Assembly: GCF_013215705.1 (NCBI RefSeq)
Contig: NZ_JABSQR010000005.1
Coordinates: 1 to 64,000, forward strand
Direction: 5' to 3'
DNA: 64,000 nt
From: Moritella sp.
GTDB taxonomy: Bacteria; Pseudomonadota; Gammaproteobacteria; Enterobacterales; Moritellaceae
Part shown: piece by piece, positions 26,590 through 36,541 of the stretch
How the letters are laid out: each line of letters begins with the position of its first letter
How positions within the stretch are numbered: the stretch's first letter is position 1
Position numbers and translations under genes: made by a program
Notes under the pieces: model-generated
Seen by the model: only the letters and a program-made list of their open reading frames with translations
Database searches by the model: none
What the model was told of the DNA's origin: nothing

Positions 26590-28704
26590 ATGGAAAATTT
26601 AAGTCACGATATTAATTCTCAGATTGCCGCTTTAGAAGGTTTACAACAACAGCATAAGAAGAACTTAGGCCTTGCTCAGGAAATCGATGCTATCTATCAA
26701 GATGCACAGCTACCTATCGTTGACCCGACGGCTCTCTATGCTGCAAATATGGCTGCTTTCAAGCAGTATATTCCCGATATCCATGCGTCATTTATCGATT
26801 ATCAACCAACCAAATTTGAATTGGCTCAACGCGATGGTAAATTACATCTGGTGGACGTTGAGGACAATATTGTATTGGGTGAGAATTATTATCGTGACGG
26901 CTTGATTGATTTTGAAAAATACCGTTTTAATCCACAATTAACCCGCGTCGATTTTTCTGATGAAATTGATAATCCAATTAATTTTGTGCATGTTAAATAT
27001 ATCAATCAGTTAACTAATTTAGTGAGTCAGGTTAATAAGCAGCATAAGCAAGAACTGATATTACCAGAAGCCGTTAATATGATGGTTTGTTTTGGGTTAG
27101 GTTTGGGTTATTACTTACCGCTGATGTTAAGTAAACACCAAGTTAAACGCCTATATATTTATGAACCTGAGCATGATTTTTTCTATGCGAGTTTGTTTAC
27201 ACTTGATTGGGCGGGAATATTACAGCAATTAGATGCCAATAATAGTAGCTTGCATTTATGCTTAGGCGCGAACGAAGACGATTTTTTTGCTGATATATCG
27301 AGTGAGCTTATTTCCAAAGGGCGTTATGATTCGACCTTCAGTTTCTGTTATAAGCATTATGCGACTGAGCAGATGGATAAAGCCTTAGAGAAATTTAATA
27401 ACCAAGCTTTTCAGGTCGCTTTTGGTTTTGGTTTTTTTGATGATTCATTATTGGCTTTGGCGCATCAATATCATAATTTGAATAAACATGTGCCACTGTT
27501 AGCCAAGGCCGAACCACTCCCTGAATGCGCCACATTACCGGTCTTTATCCTAGCTAATGGCCCCTCTCTTGATGAGCATATTGATTACATTATTGCGAAC
27601 CGTGATAAAGTGCTCCTTGTCAGTTGTGGTACCACCATACGTGCTTTGCATCAATATGGAATTAAACCTGATTTTCATTTAGAGATGGAGCGCACCCGGA
27701 TCACACACAGTGTGTTACAGTCAGTGGGGGATGAGGCCTATCTTAGATCTATCCCGTTATTAACCTTAAATACCATTTCCCCGGATGTACTGGATCTGTT
27801 TGATCGCCAGTTGATGGCGTTAAAAATGGTAGAAGCATCCACGGAAATTATTATGAATCCAGCACTGGGTTGCGATAATGATAACTTAACCCAGCTGATG
27901 TATTGCAACCCCACAGTCGCTAATTTAGCCTTGTCTTTTTTCACCCGGATGGGGTTCAAAAACATTTATTTATTTGGCGTTGATCTTGGTTTTAGCGGTG
28001 ATGCTCACCACAGTAAAAAAAGTATCTATTACGATCAATCAGGCCAAGATAAGCAATTGTTTAATAAAAAGGCGTTGGCAAATTTAGTCGCACCGGGTAA
28101 CCATGTTGACCAAGTTGAAACAACCATGATCTTTCAGATGTCGGCAGCTGGCCTGACAGAGTTATTACGCTTAAACCCCGAGGTTAATTGCTATAATCTT
28201 GGTCAGGGCATTAAAATTGATAATACTATTCCAATGTATCAAACGGATATATGTTTACCTGACAGTACGCTAGATAAAGCGTTGTTTGTGGAGCAGATGC
28301 TGACGCATTATGCTGTTGATACTCGAGTATTGGCGAAGCAATACAGTCATATATTACATCAGAATCTATTTTCTGAATTTGTCGACGAGATGCTGGTATT
28401 ATTACAGCCGTCTGTCGCAGATAGATATGCGGCTTTAGAGCAGTTACAACAACAATTTATTTTATTGCACAGTAAATATGAAACGAAAGATGCCTTTTTA
28501 GCAGATATGTTGCGGGGCACCTTGCAACATTGTCATGCCTCAATAATTAAGTTGTTATTGTTACCAGCTAGTGCAGAGCAGGGATTAGCCTATTATCAGC
28601 AAGGTATTGCTATTTTTGTTAACTACCTTCAAGAGACCAAAGTTAAGTATAGCAAAGAGCTGTTTGAGGCCGATAAAACCGATATGTCGGCAACCTGGCA
28701 ATAA
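26590..28704 (+). CDS. Motility accessory factor (Maf) flagellin glycosyltransferase, DUF115/MptE-like
   Basis: The Maf family transfers nonulosonic acids such as pseudaminic or legionaminic acid to flagellin before export. The 704-residue product has the expected layout. The N-terminal variable domain (about 1-300) includes MMVCFGLGLGYYLPLMLSKH and the acceptor-like sequence LYIYEPEHDFFYASLF. The central MAF_flag10 (6-hydroxymethylpterin kinase MptE-like) domain includes LPVFILANGPSLDEHIDYI and YLFGVDLGFSGDAHHSKKSI. The C-terminal domain is helical. It begins 9 bp after fliT, so it belongs to the filament gene series. No nonulosonate biosynthesis genes are in the window, so the donor sugar cannot be told. 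Confidence 0.88.
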   Translation: MENLSHDINSQIAALEGLQQQHKKNLGLAQEIDAIYQDAQLPIVDPTALYAANMAAFKQYIPDIHASFIDYQPTKFELAQRDGKLHLVDVEDNIVLGENYYRDGLIDFEKYRFNPQLTRVDFSDEIDNPINFVHVKYINQLTNLVSQVNKQHKQELILPEAVNMMVCFGLGLGYYLPLMLSKHQVKRLYIYEPEHDFFYASLFTLDWAGILQQLDANNSSLHLCLGANEDDFFADISSELISKGRYDSTFSFCYKHYATEQMDKALEKFNNQAFQVAFGFGFFDDSLLALAHQYHNLNKHVPLLAKAEPLPECATLPVFILANGPSLDEHIDYIIANRDKVLLVSCGTTIRALHQYGIKPDFHLEMERTRITHSVLQSVGDEAYLRSIPLLTLNTISPDVLDLFDRQLMALKMVEASTEIIMNPALGCDNDNLTQLMYCNPTVANLALSFFTRMGFKNIYLFGVDLGFSGDAHHSKKSIYYDQSGQDKQLFNKKALANLVAPGNHVDQVETTMIFQMSAAGLTELLRLNPEVNCYNLGQGIKIDNTIPMYQTDICLPDSTLDKALFVEQMLTHYAVDTRVLAKQYSHILHQNLFSEFVDEMLVLLQPSVADRYAALEQLQQQFILLHSKYETKDAFLADMLRGTLQHCHASIIKLLLLPASAEQGLAYYQQGIAIFVNYLQETKVKYSKELFEADKTDMSATWQ

Positions 28705-28791
28705 AGATATGCTCATGGATATATGCGATTGTGGAATATTATCTTTTCTCCGCTATTTTATATTTACGGACAGAGTGAATAAGGGCAGTTA

Positions 28792-30075
28792 ATGCGAATT
28801 GAATTTATCAGTACGGGTGATGAGGTACTATCAGGGCAAATTGTCGATACCAATGCGGCATGGATATCACAACACTTTTTTCATCAAGGTCGTCAATTCA
28901 CCCGTCGTCATACTATCGCTGATGATTTAGACTCGCTTATCGATATTATTACCGAAACCAGTCACCGAGCTGACGTCGTGATCATGAATGGTGGGTTAGG
29001 ACCAACATCGGATGATTTAAGTGCTGAAGCAGCGGCGAAAGCGATGGGCGTGCCATTAAGCCTATCGCAAGAATGGTATGACCATTTAGTGACTAAATAT
29101 GCCAAATCCAATCGTACTTTATCTGAGAGTGATGAAAAACAAGCTTGGTTGCCACAAGGTAGTGACGTTGTTGATAACCCGGTAGGCACTGCCTGTGGGT
29201 TTAGTTTCCAATTTAATCGCGCGCGTTTTTACTTTACTCCAGGGGTACCAAGTGAATTTAAACACATGGTTACCGAGCAAATACTACCAGATATTCAACA
29301 ACGTTTTACGCCAATAACAATACCTACTTTAATCAAGATTAAAACCTTTGGCATCTCGGAATCGGTGTTGAATGAGCGCTTAGCTGCATTGTCACTTCCG
29401 CCGTCAATTACGTTGGGATTTCGTGTTGATTTTCCTACTGTTGAAGTGAAATTATTATCAATAGTCCAAGCTGATTTAGCGAAGGCCAGAGAACGAGTAC
29501 TTGCAGAGCTTGGTGAGTTTGTGCTGTTTGAAGGGGACTATTCGTTTGCACAGTACTTGCAAACTATAATACTCGAAAAAGGGCAAACATTATCACTTGC
29601 GGAATCCTGTACTGGTGGACTTATCGCGAGTGAATTAATTGCTGTGGCGGGGAGTTCTGGTTATCTCGATTCGAGTCATGTTACTTATAGTAATGAATCT
29701 AAGAGTCGTTTAGTCAATGTTGATAAAATGACGATAGCTAATCACGGGGCTGTTTCAATAGAGGTTGCTGCCGAGATGGCTGAAGGCGCGAGGTTTAATG
29801 CGGGTGTTGATTTTGGTATTGCAGTGTCTGGAATCGCAGGTCCTGGTGGCGGTAGCGAAGAAAAACCGGTCGGCACGGTTGCGTTTGCTCTGGCGAGCAA
29901 GACACACACTTACAGTCAATTGTTATTTATCCCGAGATGGAGTCGACAGGGGATCAGAGCTGTTGCGTTATATGTTGCGCTAGATATGTTAAGAAGAGAG
30001 TTACTGGGACTTAATTTAGCGGCAGAATTCAGTTCGATAGAGCGTCGAACTGAACAAGATAATGTGAAGGACTAG
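28792..30075 (+). CDS. cinA: CinA-family nicotinamide mononucleotide deamidase-related protein
   Basis: A two-domain protein of 427 residues. The N-terminal MoaB/MogA-like (COG1058) domain starts MRIEFISTGDEVLSGQIVDT and contains IMNGGLGPTSDDLSAEAAAK. The C-terminal PncC-type nicotinamide-nucleotide amidase domain contains LSLAESCTGGLIASELIAVA and GIAVSGIAGPGGGSEEKPVG. Relatives recycle NMN to nicotinate mononucleotide and hydrolyse ADP-ribose; which of these activities applies here is not shown. It starts 87 bp after the maf gene and is convergent with the next gene. Confidence 0.93.
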   Translation: MRIEFISTGDEVLSGQIVDTNAAWISQHFFHQGRQFTRRHTIADDLDSLIDIITETSHRADVVIMNGGLGPTSDDLSAEAAAKAMGVPLSLSQEWYDHLVTKYAKSNRTLSESDEKQAWLPQGSDVVDNPVGTACGFSFQFNRARFYFTPGVPSEFKHMVTEQILPDIQQRFTPITIPTLIKIKTFGISESVLNERLAALSLPPSITLGFRVDFPTVEVKLLSIVQADLAKARERVLAELGEFVLFEGDYSFAQYLQTIILEKGQTLSLAESCTGGLIASELIAVAGSSGYLDSSHVTYSNESKSRLVNVDKMTIANHGAVSIEVAAEMAEGARFNAGVDFGIAVSGIAGPGGGSEEKPVGTVAFALASKTHTYSQLLFIPRWSRQGIRAVALYVALDMLRRELLGLNLAAEFSSIERRTEQDNVKD

Positions 30076-30163
30076 TCTTTTTCGTACTGTAATAGCGTTG
30101 TGATAGCAACATCGATTAAGCAATCTCAACGTGTTTTTTATACTACTCTTTATTCTCTTCTTG

Positions 30164-30937
30164 TTACCATTTCTGTTTTGGTTGAAACAGTAGGTCTAAT
30201 TCATTTTTTTCGTTTTCTTTTTCTTGGCGATCTTTTAAGTCATCTGATGACGCTTGGGTGAGTTGCTCATTCACTTCATTAAGTAAAGACACTAGCGTTT
30301 GCTGTTTAGTGACGAGGGATTCATTTTTATCATTAATATTATTTAAGGTATCAATGCCCTTACGCAGCAATTGCTTACAAGAACCGAACTGACTTGTTGC
30401 ACGTGCTTCATAAGCGCGTTTCAGTAAATTATCGATATTGACATTGAGTTGCATTAGCTCAAGTTTACGATCTTCAATCACAAAAGTTTGAGTATTTACT
30501 TTACTTTTTGCATGCTCTGCACGTAGCACCGCACGAATTTTTTTAATTTGTTGAAGTAATACAATCGCTTCTCGATCTGAGTTCGGAGAACGGAACATGC
30601 TACCTTCTGTCTGTGCCGGAATATCTTTTAATTGTGCCATTTGGGCTTTTACATTGGTTAAGCGCTGACGTACTTGGGGCAGGCTTGGATCCTTTTGTAA
30701 TATAGCGGTGAGTGAGTCATGCATACGACTGTGTAAGACTAGTGTGAGCACTTGACTATAAGGTAATGATGTCGTGTTCAGTAGTAATTCTTCTGTATCT
30801 TCAATTACTTGCCTGTGCTTTATGATTATCTGTCGCTTTTCTGTTTCAGCTTTACGTTTGTACTGTAAGATTATATTATAGCCGATCACCAAAAACAGTA
30901 GGACAGCAATCGCGATGATCATAAGAGTGAGCTTCAT
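30164..30937 (-). CDS. Membrane-anchored coiled-coil protein of unknown function
   Basis: Not recognised. The 257-residue product has one N-terminal transmembrane segment (LMIIAIAVLLFLVIGYNIIL, about residues 4-24), then a basic stretch (QYKRKAETEKRQ). A long helical region rich in Leu, Gln, Lys and Glu follows, with probable coiled coils at about 95-125 and 150-225. The C-terminus is acidic to charged (DDLKDRQEKENEKNELDLLF). No enzyme motif was seen. It is 55 bp downstream of a soluble histidine kinase gene on the same strand with no terminator between them. A cotranscribed kinase/membrane-scaffold pair is therefore plausible but unproven. Orientation of the coiled coil is probably cytoplasmic, given positive residues just after the membrane segment. 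Confidence 0.75.
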   Translation of the reverse strand: MKLTLMIIAIAVLLFLVIGYNIILQYKRKAETEKRQIIIKHRQVIEDTEELLLNTTSLPYSQVLTLVLHSRMHDSLTAILQKDPSLPQVRQRLTNVKAQMAQLKDIPAQTEGSMFRSPNSDREAIVLLQQIKKIRAVLRAEHAKSKVNTQTFVIEDRKLELMQLNVNIDNLLKRAYEARATSQFGSCKQLLRKGIDTLNNINDKNESLVTKQQTLVSLLNEVNEQLTQASSDDLKDRQEKENEKNELDLLFQPKQKW

Positions 30938-30992
30938 TGTATAATAAACCTAATTTTGCTGCGGTAGTAAGATATTACTATAAATACCTTAC

Positions 30993-31730
30993 TTAAGGTA
31001 GTATTAAGGTGAAGATTCCCCCACCAAGTTCGCCCCCATTACTTAGTGATATATGGCCTGTTTTCCTTTTTATTATATGTGCGTTAGCAATTAATCGAGC
31101 AAAATATAAACCTAATCCAGTGCGTCCCTGCTTACTGCTTAACTCAGCCATTGAGTTGTGCTGAGCTTGTAACATGCTATCTGGGTAGCCTGCACCGTTG
31201 TCAGCAATCTCTATTACCAGCTGATTATTAACGATGTTTGCGGTAACAAGGATCTTACCTTTGCTATAACGGAGGGCATTGATGAACACGTCAGATAATA
31301 AGTAGCTAATTAAATTGTGATCGCAGTACCAAGCTAGGTCGGTGTCAATGTTAATGTTAATCTCTATGTTGTTGCTGTCGCTGTACAGCTGACTTTTAAC
31401 GCAAAATTCAGTGAAGTAATCAGCAATAAAACATTCAGAAATATTTAATGGCAGCTGATCTTTGTCATCACGATAGAGAGACAGCACTTGAATTAAACCA
31501 CTGTTTAGTCGCAATACTTCATAGTGTAAATCCGCGAGTTTAGCGCCGTGTTTATGGTCATCTTGCGAGGGATTAATATCTGCAGACATAGATTCAATCG
31601 ATTGCAATAACAAGCACAATGAATTTTTCATATCATGTACCGCAGATGTTAGGATTAACGCATAATCAACTGTGTCTTTGCTGGGTTTAATGTTATCGTC
31701 TAAAGGTGTTATCATATTTTTGACCTGCAT
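30993..31730 (-). CDS. Soluble sensor histidine kinase, orphan
   Basis: A 245-residue histidine kinase without any transmembrane segment or obvious sensor domain. The phosphorylation site is in SAVHDMKNSLCLLLQSIESM (His32). The ATPase domain shows an N-box (SYLLSDVFINALRYSKGKI), a G1 box (VIEIADNGAGYPD) and a G2 box (GRTGLGLYFARLIANAHIIK), followed by GGELGGGIFTLILP. No receiver or response-regulator gene adjoins it. The start could be the ATG at 31730 or an in-frame ATG at 31715 that follows AGGT. It is upstream of the membrane coiled-coil gene on the same strand and divergent from cysB. Substrate and signal are unknown. Confidence 0.85.
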   Translation of the reverse strand: MQVKNMITPLDDNIKPSKDTVDYALILTSAVHDMKNSLCLLLQSIESMSADINPSQDDHKHGAKLADLHYEVLRLNSGLIQVLSLYRDDKDQLPLNISECFIADYFTEFCVKSQLYSDSNNIEININIDTDLAWYCDHNLISYLLSDVFINALRYSKGKILVTANIVNNQLVIEIADNGAGYPDSMLQAQHNSMAELSSKQGRTGLGLYFARLIANAHIIKRKTGHISLSNGGELGGGIFTLILP

Positions 31731-31752
31731 AAAAGTAATGGTCCTTAGGATA

Positions 31753-31801
31753 TCTTATTAATAAGAAATAACAGTATTCTGCTATTGTTTTGTTAGAATA
31801 C
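31753..31801. promoter_or_regulatory. Inverted repeats in the kinase-cysB divergent region
   Basis: TCTTATTAATAAGA (31753-31766) is a perfect 14-bp palindrome. GTATTCT (31774-31780) and AGAATAC (31795-31801) form a perfect 7-bp inverted repeat with a 14-bp spacer, ending 33 bp before the cysB ATG. CysB proteins autoregulate in enteric bacteria, so the second repeat may be an operator; this is inference. Confidence 0.35.
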
Positions 31802-31822
31802 AATTAATTATTTGGAATATAG

Positions 31823-32809
<987 letters not shown>

Positions 32810-32823
32810 CGAGATTGTATTCA

Positions 32824-32851
32824 CTCGGCTAACTCTTTGTGTTTAGCCGAG
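32824..32851. terminator. Hairpin between convergent cysB and acyltransferase genes
   Basis: CTCGGCTAA, a 10-base loop, then TTAGCCGAG: a perfect 9-bp stem 15 bp after the cysB stop. No T-run follows on the plus strand, so it is a weak terminator candidate serving either convergent gene. Confidence 0.45.
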
Positions 32852-32879
32852 AATACCTTGAGTTTAGTCGAGAATACCT
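32841..32879. repeat. 21-bp tandem duplication at the 3' end of the acyltransferase gene
   Basis: GTTTAGCCGAGAATACCT (32841-32858) and GTTTAGTCGAGAATACCT (32862-32879) differ at one base and are offset by 21 bp. The right copy spans the stop codon and last codons of the acyltransferase gene; the left copy lies just outside it and forms one arm of the neighbouring hairpin. Confidence 0.75.
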
Positions 32880-34456
32880 CCAGCCTGCTCTGCTACTTTA
32901 ACTGCCTGCTTTTTTATACTGTTCTGATTGTCTTTCTGCACTGGTGCCGGTGTGTTCGATATGACGGTTGAACAAGCATTATCGTTAATGACACCTATCA
33001 ATTCCTGCATACTATTTGATAATCCATCATCCTGGGTAAGCCGTGCTATTTGTTCACTGACAATATCGATTGCACTATTCATTACTGCTTGTTCTAATTC
33101 GGAAAATGCATCTTCGATGTAACTCGATATTTTCGTCAGATCGGGTAGGTTTGTGCGACAGGCAATTAAGCCGACATTGAGATGATCCATATAACTGTAT
33201 AAGGTTATATTCAGTGACATTCCCGGTGGCAGTGCCGACAGCGGGAAACACTCCAGCATTTTTGCTCCCATCATATACATAGGCTTACGTGGACCGGGCA
33301 CATTAGAGATAAGTACATTTCCGACCGGTGGTAACACATCGTCGAGTTTCAGTAATTCACTTATGACTGCGAGACCTTGGCTGGCGAGTGTGTAGCTTGT
33401 TAACGCCTCATCGGATAATAAGCTGGCTTCTTGTTTTAACTTGTCACAAGCATCTTTGATGGCCATCAGACGGGTCAGAGGCGTTGCGTTGCTATGACCT
33501 AATTCAACCATAGTGATTGCAATACGATTATTCGATGTTATATCGTTAGGATCGCGTAGGCTCACCGGTATTTGCGCCGTGAGTGGTTGATTTAGCTGAT
33601 AATCTAGATCAGCTAAATAACGGTGTAAAGCTATGTCACAAATACATACCACGACATCATTTATCGTGGTTCCCGCTATTTTTCCTATGTTCCTTATACG
33701 TGCCAGCGGCAGCAGGCTAGTTGCCGCTCGGCGTGCTCGTTTGGGACTCACTGAAAATGGTGTTTTAGGCGATGTAAAAGGGGTTGGAAAGTTGGCTTTA
33801 TAAACATTTACGCCTTGTAAGATTAACTTCGACCCTAGCCCTATAATTGACGGTATTGCGCGTACTTGTTTACTTATAATGGCACTGTTTTGTTTTAATT
33901 TATCGACCAAACCGGTTTTTATTTTAGGATCACTCTGCTTACTCTCAAAGCCTTTAATGCTCCAAAATGCTTGTAACTGCCCATCGGCTTGTGGCGATAA
34001 ATAGCTAAGAATTAATCTGTTGGCTTTAGCACCGTCAGTAAAGGCATGATGCAATTTAAGGTAGATGGCGAATTGATTGTTAGCAAGCCCTGAAATTAAA
34101 TGCATTTCCCATAATGGACGGCTGCGGTCCATTAGATTTGAGTGTGAATGCTCTACGTATTCAATGAGTTGCTCTCGAGCTCCTGGTTGGGGTAATTGCA
34201 CGCGGCGAATGTGATAATCAAGATCAACGTTATCATCTTCTTGCCAGTGCATCATCCCCGAATAAGCGGTATGTAATTTATAATTAAACGGTTTTTCTAT
34301 TTGTGTAAATTGCATCAGTTGTTGATACAAATCTTTACCATAATCGCCTTGGTAGTCGGTTGGTATATCGAAAATTTGCATTGCAGCTACATGGTTTGGG
34401 CGTGATACCGTTTCGCAATATAGGAACCCCATATCGGGTAGAGTGAGTGCTTTCAT
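32864..34456 (-). CDS. Wax ester synthase/diacylglycerol acyltransferase (WS/DGAT family)
   Basis: Members condense acyl-CoA with a fatty alcohol or diacylglycerol to make wax esters or triacylglycerol. The 530-residue product shows the family motifs in order. These are PLWEMHLISGLANNQFAIYL, the catalytic HHAFTDG (about residue 137, consensus HHxxxDG), GTTINDVVVCICDIALHRYL, and VLISNVPGPRKPMYMMGAKM with LPPGMSLNITLYSYMDHLNV. The length is normal to slightly long, with a polar C-terminal tail (about residues 485-530, STVISNTPAPVQKDNQNSIK). It stands alone between cysB and a serine dehydratase gene. Whether the cell accumulates neutral lipid cannot be told from sequence. Confidence 0.9.
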   Translation of the reverse strand: MKALTLPDMGFLYCETVSRPNHVAAMQIFDIPTDYQGDYGKDLYQQLMQFTQIEKPFNYKLHTAYSGMMHWQEDDNVDLDYHIRRVQLPQPGAREQLIEYVEHSHSNLMDRSRPLWEMHLISGLANNQFAIYLKLHHAFTDGAKANRLILSYLSPQADGQLQAFWSIKGFESKQSDPKIKTGLVDKLKQNSAIISKQVRAIPSIIGLGSKLILQGVNVYKANFPTPFTSPKTPFSVSPKRARRAATSLLPLARIRNIGKIAGTTINDVVVCICDIALHRYLADLDYQLNQPLTAQIPVSLRDPNDITSNNRIAITMVELGHSNATPLTRLMAIKDACDKLKQEASLLSDEALTSYTLASQGLAVISELLKLDDVLPPVGNVLISNVPGPRKPMYMMGAKMLECFPLSALPPGMSLNITLYSYMDHLNVGLIACRTNLPDLTKISSYIEDAFSELEQAVMNSAIDIVSEQIARLTQDDGLSNSMQELIGVINDNACSTVISNTPAPVQKDNQNSIKKQAVKVAEQAGGILD

Positions 34457-34716
34457 TGATTTTCCCCTAATGTTTGCAGAGCGGACAGCTGGTTACGTCG
34501 TGCGATAAAAATAGAATAAGTGACCTAATGAGGAGTAAAGAATAATTCGCCGCGAAAGTCATTAGTCTCTGACCTATTCACTGCTATTTACACCTGAAAG
34601 TATGAGGTTTTTTCTCAGGGGGTACTGAGTCTTTAGATAAATCAGTAATCAAAGGGGTGAGGGGCGGGCAATACCTGTTATGGGGTAGTCTAAGTGCGGA
34701 TTTACGGATAAAAAAA

Positions 34717-34750
34717 GCCAGAATAGTGACGAGCACATTCTGGCTTTTTT
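34717..34750 (-). terminator. Terminator of the second serine dehydratase gene
   Basis: GCCAGAAT, a 12-base loop, then ATTCTGGC: a perfect 8-bp stem flanked by A6 and T6 on the plus strand. On the minus strand it lies 46 bp after the sdaA stop. The remainder of the 339-bp gap upstream of the acyltransferase (34457-34795) shows nothing else recognisable. Confidence 0.82.
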
Positions 34751-34795
34751 CGATCTACACCTAAATAATGTATGTTTATTTAGGTTTGAGTCAGA

Positions 34796-36187
34796 TTAAG
34801 TACAGGTGTGGGCTTTTTTGATATCGCCGACATTAAGTACTTTAATTGCTAATCCACCCAGTGACGTTTCACGGTATTTAGCATTCATGTCTTTACCTGT
34901 TGCGTACATCGTTTCGATAACTTTGTCCAACGATACACAAGGCTCACTGGTACGACGCATTGCCATACGTGAAGCATTGATTGCTTTTACTGCGGCAATC
35001 GCGTTACGTTCAATACAAGGTACTTGAACTTGACCACCGATAGGATCACAAGTTAGACCTAGGTTATGCTCCATGCCGATTTCAGCCGCGATACAAACTT
35101 GTGAAGGACTCGCACCCATTAATTCAGCAAGACCAGCCGCTGCCATTGAGCATGATACGCCCACTTCACCTTGACAACCTACTTCTGCGCCCGAGATAGA
35201 TGCATTCGTTTTGTATAGGATACCGATAGCACCCGAAGCAAGGTAAAATTTAGTCTGTTCTTCACGCGTTAGCGGACGAATAAACTTATTGTAATAAGCT
35301 AATACGGCAGGGATGATACCCGCTGCGCCATTGGTTGGTGCTGTTACTACTCGACCACCGGCTGCATTCTCTTCACTCACTGCAAGTGCGAACATGTTAA
35401 CCCAATCAATGATAGCCATTGGATCTGTGTTAAAACCATCATTAGCTTCTAGCTGACGTTTAAGCGCGGCAGCACGACGTGGTACACGTAATGGACCCGC
35501 AAGTAAACCTTCTGTTTTACAACCGCGTTCGATAGATTCAGCCATTGCGGTCCAAATGTTAGAAAACGATTGGTATGTTTCATTTTCACTACGGAAAGAA
35601 CGCTCATTTTCTAACATTAATGCACTGATAGATAATGCATTGTCGTTACAGTGTACGACTAATTCCGCGGCGTTGGTAAATGGATATTTAACATCTGCAG
35701 TATCACCTTGGGTTAAACCGAAGTTTTCTTCGTCAACGATGAAACCACCACCGGTAGAGTAGTAAGTTTTTGTAAATACTACTTTACCATCGATGTAAGC
35801 ATGAATTTTCAAACCGTTTTCATGTAGTGGAAGCGGCTCATCAATAAAGTTCATCGCTGAAGCGGGAAAATCAACAGTATGACAATGTAGACCGATTGGT
35901 AAACGACGTGTTGTTTCAACACGGTGAATGAACTCTGGGATTGCATCAATATCAACAGTTTCAGGTAAGTTACCTGCTAAACCCATTAAGATAGCAATAT
36001 CAGTGTGGTGACCTTTACCAGTCAACGATAATGAACCATGCACATCCACTGTGATTTGAGTGACGTCGCGGATCTTCCCTGTCGCTCGTAGGTCGTCGAT
36101 AAATTGTTTGGCAGCTTTCATTGGACCAACAGTATGAGAACTAGATGGACCAATACCAATTTTGTAGATATCGAATACACTGATCAT
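34796..36187 (-). CDS. sdaA: L-serine ammonia-lyase, iron-sulfur type, paralog 2 (SdaA-like)
   Basis: Deaminates L-serine to pyruvate and ammonia. The 463-residue single-chain product starts [20 protein letters not shown] and closely follows remembered enteric SdaA in the beta domain ([40 protein letters not shown]). The cluster cysteines are visible in [20 protein letters not shown] and [22 protein letters not shown]-terminal extension (IKKAHTCT) carries an extra cysteine. Compared with the paralog at 3811-5178 it has the longer enteric-type segment after the beta domain. It has its own terminator and a leader with inverted repeats; no co-transcribed gene. Confidence 0.95.
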   Translation of the reverse strand: MISVFDIYKIGIGPSSSHTVGPMKAAKQFIDDLRATGKIRDVTQITVDVHGSLSLTGKGHHTDIAILMGLAGNLPETVDIDAIPEFIHRVETTRRLPIGLHCHTVDFPASAMNFIDEPLPLHENGLKIHAYIDGKVVFTKTYYSTGGGFIVDEENFGLTQGDTADVKYPFTNAAELVVHCNDNALSISALMLENERSFRSENETYQSFSNIWTAMAESIERGCKTEGLLAGPLRVPRRAAALKRQLEANDGFNTDPMAIIDWVNMFALAVSEENAAGGRVVTAPTNGAAGIIPAVLAYYNKFIRPLTREEQTKFYLASGAIGILYKTNASISGAEVGCQGEVGVSCSMAAAGLAELMGASPSQVCIAAEIGMEHNLGLTCDPIGGQVQVPCIERNAIAAVKAINASRMAMRRTSEPCVSLDKVIETMYATGKDMNAKYRETSLGGLAIKVLNVGDIKKAHTCT

Positions 36188-36541
36188 AGTAATTCCTCAG
36201 CAGATGCTTAAGTTATATAAGCTTAAATAATTAATTAGCGCGCTAACCGTCTCTGGTTAGGCAGAATAATGGGGGGCTAAACTTTTTTTTAATCCCTCAA
36301 CTTTTATGTCGCTATGATAGCGATTTAATTCCAAAAAACAACTGTCAATGTAGTAGGTAACGCTGTTATTTAGAGGTGGATCCCATATAACAATTCATTC
36401 TATTTAAAAATTGTAGTGTAAAGCTTTGTTTTATTTATTTGTTGAAGATATTTACGATACGAGGGTAATACAGACACCCATTTCAGGTGCCGGTATTACG
36501 CTTAATAATGAATGGCTTAGTGATTGGTTTTGGTTTTGGTA
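36188..36541 (-). other. Leader and promoter region of sdaA, with ctaB 3' region
   Basis: A 354-bp gap. It holds two inverted repeats on the sdaA side: CTAACC/GGTTAG (36243-36260) and TCGCTA-TGA-TAGCGA (36309-36323). A larger hairpin lies on the ctaB side. No known riboswitch fold was recognised and no convincing small gene is present. Confidence 0.5.
36465..36499 (-). terminator. Extended hairpin downstream of ctaB
   Basis: GTAATAC and GTATTAC (7 bp) enclose a 3x3 internal loop and then CACC/GGTG around a seven-base loop. It sits 43 bp after the ctaB stop. There is no T-run on the minus strand, so it may be a processing or stability structure at the end of the oxidase transcript rather than an intrinsic terminator. 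Confidence 0.45.

Noticed and set aside
36188-36330. Riboswitch in the sdaA leader (for example glycine type)
   Set aside because: Two short inverted repeats are present, but no conserved aptamer core was recognised.
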